Shown: positions 1 through 6,185 of the stretch, in pieces
Position numbering within the stretch: position 1 is the stretch's first letter
Layout of the letters: each line of letters begins with the position of its first letter
From: Bacteroidales bacterium UBA3290
Lineage (GTDB): Bacteria; Bacteroidota; Bacteroidia; Bacteroidales; UBA932
Length of the DNA stretch: 18,416 nt
Reading direction: 5' to 3'
Assembly (NCBI GenBank): GCA_002361615.1
Contig: DETK01000038.1
Location: forward strand, 1 to 18,416
Translations under genes and position numbers: made by a program
Notes under the pieces: generated by a model
What the model was told of the DNA's origin: nothing
Databases searched by the model: none
The model's input: the letters and a program-made list of their open reading frames with translations, nothing else

Positions 1-485
1 ATATCTCGCATCACAGCGATGATCCTAATGTGGGTTTAGGCAGTACCGAAGATCTGATGCAGTACAAAATGTTTGTTGGTGACACTGGGCTTTTCGTGAC
101 ACTTGCTTTCCGTGATAAGGCCTTCACAGAGAACATCATCTATGAGCGCCTGCTTAGCGACAAGTTGGCGACCAATCTAGGCTACCTCTACGAGAACATC
201 GTTGCCCAGATGCTTACAGCCTCCGGCAACAAACTGTTCTATCATGTCTGGCCCACCGAAAGTGGCAAACACAACTACGAGGTGGATTTCCTTCTGTCTC
301 GTGGAGCTAAGATTATGCCCATCGAAGTTAAGTCCTCTTCCTACAAGACACACGTATCTTTGGATGCCTTCTGTAAGAAATTCTCTTCACGCATTACTAA
401 TGACCGATATATGATTTATACGAAGGATTACGCCCATGAAGAGTCGGTTAGGTACATCCCCGCCTATTTGGCGTATTTCCTATAA
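1..485 (+). CDS. AAA ATPase with C-terminal DUF4143 domain, 5'-truncated by the window
   Basis: Reading is open from base 3 in this frame, so only the C-terminal part is present; the GTG at 30 is probably internal. The protein contains YKMFVGDTGLF, the usual opening of the DUF4143 region that follows an AAA_14-type P-loop ATPase domain, and then EVDFLLSRGAKIMPIEVKSS. The latter has the D-x(n)-ExK pattern of a PD-(D/E)XK nuclease-like fold that is typical of this family. The Walker A and B motifs would lie upstream of the window. Family members are widespread in Bacteroidota, often in several copies and near mobile or defence loci; their biochemical role is poorly established. The domain call is confident; any activity is inferred. 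No clear terminator follows the stop. Confidence 0.85.
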   Translation, partial: ISHHSDDPNVGLGSTEDLMQYKMFVGDTGLFVTLAFRDKAFTENIIYERLLSDKLATNLGYLYENIVAQMLTASGNKLFYHVWPTESGKHNYEVDFLLSRGAKIMPIEVKSSSYKTHVSLDAFCKKFSSRITNDRYMIYTKDYAHEESVRYIPAYLAYFL

Positions 486-634
486 AAAGAATTAACACCG
501 CCACCTACTGTTGTCACGTTATCCTCCATTGAGAAATAAAACACTGAGTTGATATGAAAGATCTGTCCCCTATGTTAGAATGCTTTACGGCTCAATATTT
601 GATAAGAAAATTAGACTACTAATAAGAAAAGTGT

Positions 635-664
635 TTTGTTTTTGATCAGGACTCATTATATTTG
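635..664 (+). promoter_or_regulatory. Bacteroidota-type promoter of the 706-2255 operon
   Basis: TTTG at 635-638 and TATATTTG at 657-664 match the -33 TTTG and -7 TAnnTTTG boxes of the Bacteroidota primary sigma factor, with an 18-bp spacer. Transcription would start near 671 and leave a leader of about 35 nt. Confidence 0.55.
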
Positions 665-679
665 AAACTTTAATAGAAA

Positions 680-695
680 TCCGCATTATTGCGGA
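680..695 (+). promoter_or_regulatory. Perfect 6-bp hairpin in the leader, just before the ATG at 706
   Basis: TCCGCA-TTAT-TGCGGA forms a perfect 6-bp stem with a 4-nt loop, ending 10 nt before the start codon. It could limit or gate ribosome access, or be a protein-binding palindrome. The sequence alone does not decide between these. Confidence 0.4.
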
Positions 696-705
696 ACAGA
701 ATAAT

Positions 706-1287
706 ATGGACAAACTTGCATCAATTGTTAGCGTTGGTGGATGGAACACCAAATTGTTTATCCCACAATGGGTAGGTGAAAATGTCTTTTGTTTCCCTTC
801 GGGGCAAAAGATAGATGTTCAAATCGACCCGCGACAAATGACTGTGTCTTTTAGGTCAGGAGATAATACTTTCGTCTCCTCTGAAAGAGGAATCGAATTT
901 AGAACAACAAACCTTTCTCCTGAGAACCTATCAGAATTAGACAAAATGCACAAACACCTTAATGACATTTTGGTGTTTACTCCGATTGTTGCCTTTGGGT
1001 TTAACATCCATCTTATTATGACTCCCGAAGAATTCGGGACAACTAAAATCAGTGAGGTTATCCCTCTTCCTTCAATTAATGGACTTAGGACATCATCTCA
1101 TGTATTCTCAAACGAGGATGCCAAAGTCTCAAAATCTGTCAACACATTATTTAGGAAGGATGGTAAAATTGAAATTGCCACTAATTATCAGTTTTCAAAG
1201 ATGGAGGATCTGCCTACTGAAGGAAATGTATTTGATATTATGAAGGACGAAATTAACACCATTATTGGCTATGGAGTTAACTATTAA
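706..1287 (+). CDS. Hypothetical protein, first gene of a three-gene operon
   Basis: A 193-residue soluble protein that I do not recognise. It begins at ATG 706 downstream of a promoter and leader hairpin. The N-terminal half alternates hydrophobic and polar residues as in a beta-rich fold (GGWNTKLFIPQWVGENVFCF, then VSFRSGD). A helix-like stretch SPENLSELDKMHKHLNDIL follows, and then a mixed C-terminal part. There is no signal peptide or membrane segment and no catalytic motif I can name. Its 3' end overlaps the next start by 17 bp, so the two are almost certainly translationally coupled. The product may be one subunit of a complex formed by the three co-transcribed genes; that is inference from gene order only. 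Confidence 0.75.
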   Translation: MDKLASIVSVGGWNTKLFIPQWVGENVFCFPSGQKIDVQIDPRQMTVSFRSGDNTFVSSERGIEFRTTNLSPENLSELDKMHKHLNDILVFTPIVAFGFNIHLIMTPEEFGTTKISEVIPLPSINGLRTSSHVFSNEDAKVSKSVNTLFRKDGKIEIATNYQFSKMEDLPTEGNVFDIMKDEINTIIGYGVNY

Positions 1288-1768
1288 CATTTCTTCACAA
1301 ACAATAGATCCGATCGTTTTTACCGGAGAGATTGAACAAATTACGCGAGTAAGTACGCCAGAAGAGGAGCTAATCCGATATGAAGCATATTCTGCTGGCG
1401 TTGCCCCGACCAATTCTCTAATCCGTAGTTTCCTATCCCAAGGAAAAGAAATGCTGTACCTACGCATTGTCAAAAATCTGTTTCGTAAGAATGACTTCTC
1501 AGAATTACTTCAAGCGCTTGAAAATGGTGATATCTCGGACGAAGAATATGACAGGGAACTTGAATCAAATGAAGATAAGTATCTGATTCCTTTCCCTAAG
1601 GAAAAGGCTGATTTTCGTCAAATTGCTCAGATCGTCGATATTATCAAGAAACTTGGTAAAGAAAACGATTTTTCTGTAGCCGATGTTTCTGAGTTATTCT
1701 CACTAGATATTTCTGAGGCTTCTGCTATTATTGCAAGCCCCGAAGCGAAACTTGAACTTAGAAAGTAA
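1271..1768 (+). CDS. Hypothetical protein, second gene of the three-gene operon
   Basis: 165 residues from ATG 1271, which lies inside the end of the preceding gene in another frame. An in-frame TTG at 1265 is a less likely start. The protein is acidic and mostly helical in appearance, with charged runs (LLQALENGDISDEEYDRELE, then KEKADFRQIAQIVDIIKKLG) and a C-terminal segment that could be a small helical bundle (DVSELFSLDISEASAIIAS). The overall pattern would fit a regulatory or scaffold component, but no known family was recognised. The stop at 1766-1768 is separated from the next ATG by a single base. Confidence 0.72.
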   Translation: MELTINISSQTIDPIVFTGEIEQITRVSTPEEELIRYEAYSAGVAPTNSLIRSFLSQGKEMLYLRIVKNLFRKNDFSELLQALENGDISDEEYDRELESNEDKYLIPFPKEKADFRQIAQIVDIIKKLGKENDFSVADVSELFSLDISEASAIIASPEAKLELRK

Positions 1769-1769
1769 G

Positions 1770-2255
1770 ATGGCAGAATTGTTCTTGGCCGGGGACTGTG
1801 TTGATGGACACAGAGTTCATATCCGTGCCAAAAAAGTTCCAGAAAAGAGTTTTTCTTATGTTGAATCTCCTACTGGTTTTAAGGGCTTGAAATACCGCTG
1901 TTCCAGAGATGGAAGTTCTGTGATCAAGATATCCTTACCAACTGAAATGGCTAAAGTAGCTAAATCGAAATGCCCTTCTGTTCATTTGGAGGTAGGTGAT
2001 ACACTTAAATGTGAGAAGTTTTATTTTATTGCCGAATCCAGAAAGAATGTTATTCAGAAGGATTTCGAGGTAAAAATGATGAGTGGGCAACATGAATGTA
2101 GCGAAGGTTCTCCTGATGCAAGGGTTTATGCTGAAATTGAAGCGCCTTTTAGCGGAATCGCTCATGCCGTTGACAAGCGACTCCAAGAACTTGCAGAGCA
2201 ACAAAGAACACTTTCGATAAAAGAGGGTCCTATAAGTTGGGCTCTCACTCAATAA
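1770..2255 (+). CDS. Hypothetical protein, third gene of the three-gene operon
   Basis: 161 residues from ATG 1770. Frame is open back to 1731, but the earlier start would overlap the previous gene by 38 bp, and 1770 sits one base after that stop, so 1770 is preferred. The N-terminal 90 residues look beta-rich (LFLAGDCVDGHRVHIRAKKV, SSVIKISLPTEM, VHLEVGDTLKCEKFYFIAES), and a helical tail contains KRLQELAEQQRTLSIKE. No family was recognised. It ends the operon: about 75 bp later a truncated recombinase arrives from the opposite strand. Confidence 0.72.
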   Translation: MAELFLAGDCVDGHRVHIRAKKVPEKSFSYVESPTGFKGLKYRCSRDGSSVIKISLPTEMAKVAKSKCPSVHLEVGDTLKCEKFYFIAESRKNVIQKDFEVKMMSGQHECSEGSPDARVYAEIEAPFSGIAHAVDKRLQELAEQQRTLSIKEGPISWALTQ

Positions 2256-2261
2256 TCGCTT

Positions 2262-2330
2262 ATTAGTTTTACACTAATTAAAAAACTAGGCAAGAAATCG
2301 CTCTCTAATAAAGAACGAAAGCCTGTTCTT
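2262..2330. terminator. Possible convergent terminator region
   Basis: Two weak inverted repeats lie between convergent genes: ATTAGT/ACTAAT (2262-2278), followed by an A-rich stretch, and AAGAAC/GTTCTT (2311-2330). Both stems are only 6 bp and AT-rich, so the call rests mostly on position. Confidence 0.25.
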
Positions 2331-2991
2331 ATATCAACCCATCAAACTTCGTCATCGAACTCGCCTTGATGGAATCCACGATGTCGATATAGGGCTTCAT
2401 GGCCTTGTAGTCGGAGTGGCCGGTCCATTTCATCACGATGTTCGGGGTGATGCCGAGGGAGAGGGCATTGACGATGAAGGTGCGTCGGCCGGTGTGGGTG
2501 CCGACGAGTTCCCACTTGGGTTGGATCTTGTCGGTACGGACGTTGCCATTGTAGGTGGTGACGCGGATTTCCTCATTGATACCGGCGAGCTTGCACAGCT
2601 CCTTGATGTCGCGGTTCATCGCCTGGTTGGTATAGTTCGGCAGGACCTTGTTGTCCTTGAAGGGAGTATCCTTATACTTCTCCAGGATGGCCTTGGTGAC
2701 CTTGTTCAGTTCGATGGAAATGCTATCCGCCGTCTTGACGGTCGTAACCTCGATGTGGTCGCCTTTAATGTCGCTGCGGCGGAGGTTGTTGACGTCGGAG
2801 TGCCGGAGACCGGAGAAGCAGCAGAATAGGAAGATATCCCGGATGGGATTCAGTCCCGCTACTACGGCAAGATGGCCACTCACTGCAGCCCCGACGCGGA
2901 CATTGCTCCCCGGAAACGTATGCGTAAACAGTTCTCCTAGGAGTATTACGACAAGGATAAGAAGTGATACCATATACAACAACCAAAACAT
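2329..2991 (-). pseudogene. Tyrosine recombinase, C-terminal catalytic half only
   Basis: From about 2856 down to the stop at 2329 this is a clear Bacteroidales-type phage integrase/tyrosine recombinase catalytic domain. It has SGLRHSDV with the first Arg, HTGRRT (the HxxR box), TGHSDYKAMKPYI (the second His and the Tyr nucleophile), and an ordinary C-terminus. The roughly 45 residues before GLNPIRDIF (MFWLLYMVSLLILVVILLG and onward) do not resemble any recombinase. The whole N-terminal arm-binding and core-binding region, normally 150-200 residues, is missing. The open frame upstream is probably fortuitous read-through into unrelated DNA. On the + strand the same foreign segment is open to a TAG at 2938-2940 (… YYGKMATHC …), possibly the tail of another gene. 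The catalytic residues are intact but the protein is unlikely to work alone. Confidence 0.85.
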
Positions 2992-3009
2992 TAATTCACA
3001 GAAAAATAC

Positions 3010-3017
3010 TAACTTTG
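3010..3017 (+). promoter_or_regulatory. -7 box upstream of the HNH gene
   Basis: TAACTTTG matches TAnnTTTG, 39 bp before the ATG at 3057. No TTTG is seen at the expected distance upstream, so the -33 element is weak or absent. Confidence 0.4.
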
Positions 3018-3056
3018 TAAATTGACGAAAAGAAAACTAATAATCGATAATTGAAT

Positions 3057-4694
3057 ATGGCACACTCACTTTACCTTTCAAAACTTAATTCCCAGCAACG
3101 AGAAGATTTAATAAAGCGACTCTGGGAGTGTCAAAAAGGGAAATGCTATATCACGGGGAAGGATATTGATCTCGTTATTCATAAAAACTCCGTAGACATT
3201 GATCACATAATTCCTTTGACTAATGGTGGTAAGGATGACGAAAGCAATATGGCCTTAACTTTTAGTGAGGCCAATCGTTCAAAGCAAGCAGCCGACCTTA
3301 ACCTAGCCCGGGTGAATTGGGTATATAAGAATTTGGTTGAGGATTTGCAAAAATCTGAGAATCGGAATCCGAATTTAAGTGATGTGCTGAAAAAGTTTGG
3401 TGGAGCTAGTAATAATCTGCGCTATGTAATCTATGGCGATAAGATACGGTTTTCTTTCTCGGAGATGGGTCGCCCAGACATTATTGAAGTCCCTGTTTAT
3501 GAGGATAAAAAAGCAAATTTGCGCTACTTCTTCGCGTTGCTTCCTATTCAATATCTGCATCACGACGATAAAATCAATCCCCGCTCTATTGGCTCAAATG
3601 TAACTAAGCTTCTGGCGGAATTCTACAAAGGGAATCCGCAATTGCACATTTCTCTTGGCTACATCGAGAGCAATGAAGATAATGAATCTCCCGTAAAGTT
3701 GTTTGATGGCCAACATAAAGCCGCTGCTCAGATTCTTCTTGGTACGCGTGAAGTTCCGGTACGCATTTTCATCGATCCAGATAAAGACAAGATCATTGAG
3801 ACTAATTTCAATGCGGGAACAACTCTTCGTCAGGTAGCCTTTGACAAATCCATTCAGCGTCACCTTGGCAATGCTCTATATCAAGACCGAGTTGAGCGAT
3901 ATCAGAAGCAGACAGGCAGGGCTTCTGACGATTTCTCTTTCTCTGAGAAAGTTTTGATTAATTTCTTTAAGGGGGAATCGAGAGAGATGAAACGCTATGT
4001 TATTGATGCCGTGAAAGATGGTATTACATATAGCGATGATAATAAGCTACGTGATTATATCGATATGGGCGGCAGAGCTAAGGAGAAACCCCTGTCTTAT
4101 TCTACAGTTGAAAAGACTTTCTACTCTTTCTTCATTTCACCAGATGCCCTTGATACCCCGATTGACTTCAAATTGGAGGAAGGTCTGAATCCAAGAGACT
4201 TGGAAAAAAAGCAAATTGTTCGCCTGATGAACATTATCGCCAAGAAGATATTGATCGGCAAGTATGATTTTGAGGTTGGAACATATCGTATCGAAAATAG
4301 AATCCAGCAAGGAGATGAAAGTTTGGATTGGAATCATATTGCTGCCTACCGCATGATGAAAGAAGAAATCATTTATGCTTGGCTAAGCTATATTAGTGAC
4401 GTGATTTCTATGTACTTCGCCAACATGGGTAAGCGAGTTGCCAATCGGCATGATTTCTTCCAGGATGAATTCCCAGACCAGCTTTGGACTAACATCGAGA
4501 ATTTCATCAGCAACCTTGCGAATCTTCCCCTCTGGAAGAACAAAGAGTTATCAAAAACGATTTTTGGCGGAAAACAAGTATATAACTTCTGGAAAAGAAT
4601 CTTTGAAACCGGTGTATCAACGACAGGGGAAAAGATTCTTGCCCAGCCCATCGAGATCAAGAATATGATTGCGGCAACGTTGACAGATGAATAG
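3057..4694 (+). CDS. HNH endonuclease fused to a DGQHR/ParB-like domain
   Basis: 545 residues from ATG 3057; a TTG six bases earlier is unlikely. Residues 28-80 form an HNH nuclease module: CYITG at 30-34, VDIDHIIPL with the D-H pair at 49-50, NGGKDDESN with Asn64, and EANRSK with Asn73. After a linker, residues 125-270 carry LFDGQHKAAAQILLG at 215-229, the hallmark of the DGQHR/ParB-sulfiredoxin-like domain found in DndB, DUF262 (GmrS) and related defence proteins. The remaining 270 residues are unassigned and mainly helical. HNH plus a DGQxR domain is the logic of GmrSD/SspE-type nucleotide-dependent nucleases, but here the HNH is N-terminal and the order is reversed. Position beside a broken recombinase and a broken WYL regulator, in AT-rich DNA, supports a defence or mobile-island role (inference). 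The WYL remnant begins 6 bp after the stop. Confidence 0.8.
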   Translation: MAHSLYLSKLNSQQREDLIKRLWECQKGKCYITGKDIDLVIHKNSVDIDHIIPLTNGGKDDESNMALTFSEANRSKQAADLNLARVNWVYKNLVEDLQKSENRNPNLSDVLKKFGGASNNLRYVIYGDKIRFSFSEMGRPDIIEVPVYEDKKANLRYFFALLPIQYLHHDDKINPRSIGSNVTKLLAEFYKGNPQLHISLGYIESNEDNESPVKLFDGQHKAAAQILLGTREVPVRIFIDPDKDKIIETNFNAGTTLRQVAFDKSIQRHLGNALYQDRVERYQKQTGRASDDFSFSEKVLINFFKGESREMKRYVIDAVKDGITYSDDNKLRDYIDMGGRAKEKPLSYSTVEKTFYSFFISPDALDTPIDFKLEEGLNPRDLEKKQIVRLMNIIAKKILIGKYDFEVGTYRIENRIQQGDESLDWNHIAAYRMMKEEIIYAWLSYISDVISMYFANMGKRVANRHDFFQDEFPDQLWTNIENFISNLANLPLWKNKELSKTIFGGKQVYNFWKRIFETGVSTTGEKILAQPIEIKNMIAATLTDE

Positions 4695-4700
4695 CTACTT

Positions 4701-4930
4701 ATGAAACCATCCCTTATTTTCTCACAATACGTCTGGCTGGTGAATACTCTTCGATGGTGTGGTCGCCTCACACTTGAAGAGTTGAACGACAAATGGATAC
4801 GCGATGAGGTAGCTCTCTGAAGCAGTCCTTGAATGGTTTACCAGCATGGAGGCTCCTTTGGCCTCAGCTGGCATAACCAAACAAGGACTTGGACTATTCT
4901 TATCGAAAGATACGGGCTCGATCTCAGTAG
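4701..4930 (+). pseudogene. WYL-domain transcriptional regulator, N-terminal remnant
   Basis: ATG 4701 opens a 39-codon frame containing SQYVWLVNTLRWCGRLTLEE and then LNDKWIRD, matching the N-terminal winged helix of Bacteroidota WYL-domain regulators. TGA stops at 4818-4820 and 4830-4832 interrupt it. The same frame then still reads GGSFGLSWHN, followed shortly by ILIERYGLDLS, which looks like the next part of such proteins. The WYL domain itself is absent because the VWA gene ends at 4935. WYL proteins commonly control defence islands, so this may be the lost regulator or neighbour of the HNH gene 6 bp upstream. Confidence 0.65.
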
Positions 4931-4934
4931 GTCT

Positions 4935-6047
4935 CTATACGAGCCCACGCTTCTCGAACGCAGCCCAGAACTCCATTGGATAGTGAATGTTTGAGACATT
5001 GATTCCTTCTTCCAAATAGTGTGAGATGGAATCAGGTTCAAAACCGCCATGTCCGCAGCCGAGGGCGGTAAGCAGGAAAGTCTTTTCCGGATGTGCTTTT
5101 GCAAACTCTACAAACGTATGGAAAGAGTCGGCAATCTCCTGAAGTCCGATCCCGTTTCCAACCGTGGGAATCGCGTACGAGCTTCCTTGCAAGCCAGAAG
5201 AAACTCCCATCTGTGCGCCAAATTTTTTCAAGGCCCAATAAGCTGCCCCACCTTTGTGTATGCCTTGGTCATTGCTACCGAAAACAAAGATTTCATTCGG
5301 AGCAAGATTCGTCACTTTTTCGGGAGTAACTCGTCCGGCATAGGCAGTGTTCGAATCGGATTCATCATAGTATTCTTCTGAGATTTGAGACTGATAGCGC
5401 TTCCTTTCTTCGATGCTTGCCATCGGCATGGCCTGTTCATATTCCCACATTTTTCGGGAATAGCGTTCGCGGGCGCGTTTTTCTTTTACAAAAACTTCGT
5501 GCGTTTCCTCTTCTGTCTTTTCGAACTGTATTACGTTGGTAATTGAGAGGCTGATTGTGACTCCCTGTACGTCATGGTCTGTTCCCATATAGGCGAAAGA
5601 CCATCCTTCTGCCTTCAGGTGCTTGATTAATGATTGTATAGCGGAAAGACTATACTCATTGGAGCTGTTTTCAAGTCCATCCGTAATAATAGTTACGACT
5701 ACAGAGTGACGCTGATCGTTCTGAAGTTCCTTCTCAAGTTTTGTCAGGGTCCGACCTATCGCATCATAAAGGGGAGTGCAGGCTCCAGGAACATATGTCT
5801 CCGGAGTAAGGATTTTGGCTTCGGACGGATTTGCATTCCAGTATACATCATCGATAGAGGAGCTGTCGAACAGCACCAATGTGATGTACTGTTCTTGCGT
5901 GTCAGCATATTTCTCCGCATCAGCCCTGACTCCGCCAAGAACCTCATTATAGCCCTGGATTGCAGGTCTTTGAATGTCCCACATGGATCCGCTTCTATCC
6001 ATGATGATCACGTTGTAAACCTTTGTTTTTTGCGCTGCCTTTTCCAT
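4935..6047 (-). CDS. VWA-domain protein with C-terminal A1S_2505/macro-like domain
   Basis: 370 residues. Residues 10-175 form a von Willebrand factor A domain with a complete MIDAS: DRSGS at 17-21, Thr91 in GACTPLYDAIG, and Asp123 in IITDGLEN. Residues 180-235 are a charged, probably coiled-coil linker. Residues 251-357 match the A1S_2505-type phage/accessory domain: NEIFVFGSNDQGIHKGGAA at 251-269, LQGSSYAIPTV at 287-297, and FLLTALGCGHGGF at 324-336. This glycine-rich layout resembles macro-domain ADP-ribose binders; that relationship is from family knowledge, not shown here. No signal peptide, so it is cytoplasmic. It is transcribed leftward from its own promoter, divergent from a NUDIX regulator, with an operator over its start site. 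A role in sensing or handling an ADP-ribose-type metabolite is inferred from domain and neighbours. Confidence 0.88.
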   Translation of the reverse strand: MEKAAQKTKVYNVIIMDRSGSMWDIQRPAIQGYNEVLGGVRADAEKYADTQEQYITLVLFDSSSIDDVYWNANPSEAKILTPETYVPGACTPLYDAIGRTLTKLEKELQNDQRHSVVVTIITDGLENSSNEYSLSAIQSLIKHLKAEGWSFAYMGTDHDVQGVTISLSITNVIQFEKTEEETHEVFVKEKRARERYSRKMWEYEQAMPMASIEERKRYQSQISEEYYDESDSNTAYAGRVTPEKVTNLAPNEIFVFGSNDQGIHKGGAAYWALKKFGAQMGVSSGLQGSSYAIPTVGNGIGLQEIADSFHTFVEFAKAHPEKTFLLTALGCGHGGFEPDSISHYLEEGINVSNIHYPMEFWAAFEKRGLV

Positions 6048-6072
6048 AATAGTAAGATGTTAAAGTGTTAAA

Positions 6073-6091
6073 TGTGTCATTTCGACGCAAA
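6073..6091. promoter_or_regulatory. Operator half-match O2 at the VWA promoter
   Basis: TGTGTC-ATTTC-GACGCA is the same palindrome as O1 (6123-6143), with one arm mismatch. It covers the -7 box edge and predicted start of the leftward VWA transcript, a position where a bound protein would repress. The two sites share spacer length and the order TGTGTC-AT-N-TC-GAC. Confidence 0.65.
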
Positions 6092-6119
6092 TGTAATACA
6101 TATTGTCGAACCGTGCAAA
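6088..6119 (-). promoter_or_regulatory. Promoter of the VWA gene
   Basis: On the minus strand TTTG (6119-6116) and TACATTTG (6095-6088) are separated by exactly 20 bp, an ideal Bacteroidota -33/-7 pair. Transcription would start near 6083, about 36 nt before the ATG at 6047. Confidence 0.75.
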
Positions 6120-6122
6120 TAA

Positions 6123-6143
6123 TTTGTGTCATATCGACACAAA
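6123..6143. promoter_or_regulatory. Operator O1, perfect 8-bp palindrome
   Basis: TTTGTGTC-ATATC-GACACAAA has perfect 8-bp arms around a 5-bp spacer, ending two bases before the -33 box of the NUDIX gene. With O2 it makes a pair of matching sites in one 138-bp divergent intergenic region. The most economical ligand is the adjacent NUDIX-winged-helix protein, as an autoregulator of both directions. Confidence 0.75.
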
Positions 6144-6145
6144 AT

Positions 6146-6177
6146 TTTGCAAATTCCTTCAAAATGCGCTATCTTTG
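6146..6177 (+). promoter_or_regulatory. Promoter of the NUDIX regulator, near-leaderless
   Basis: TTTG (6146-6149) and TATCTTTG (6170-6177) are separated by exactly 20 bp. The predicted start point is about 6181-6184, so the ATG at 6186 would have only a few bases of leader. This also argues against any start upstream of 6186. Confidence 0.72.
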
Positions 6178-6185
6178 CTAATGCT

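Larger units (their letters stand above)
486..705. other. Intergenic stretch, 220 bp, AT-rich
   Basis: No open frame with family resemblance was seen here. Its right half holds the promoter and leader hairpin of the next operon, annotated separately. The left half (about 486-630) shows nothing I can interpret. Confidence 0.6.

Noticed and set aside
6102..6119. Third operator copy between O1 and O2
   Set aside because: TTGTCG-N5-TGCAA is only a loose match to the palindrome and coincides with the -33 box of the VWA promoter, which explains the similarity to CAAA/TTTG.
6126..6185. Earlier start for the NUDIX gene, 20 codons upstream
   Set aside because: This stretch contains the -33 and -7 promoter boxes and part of operator O1, and the family N-terminus fits the ATG at 6186.
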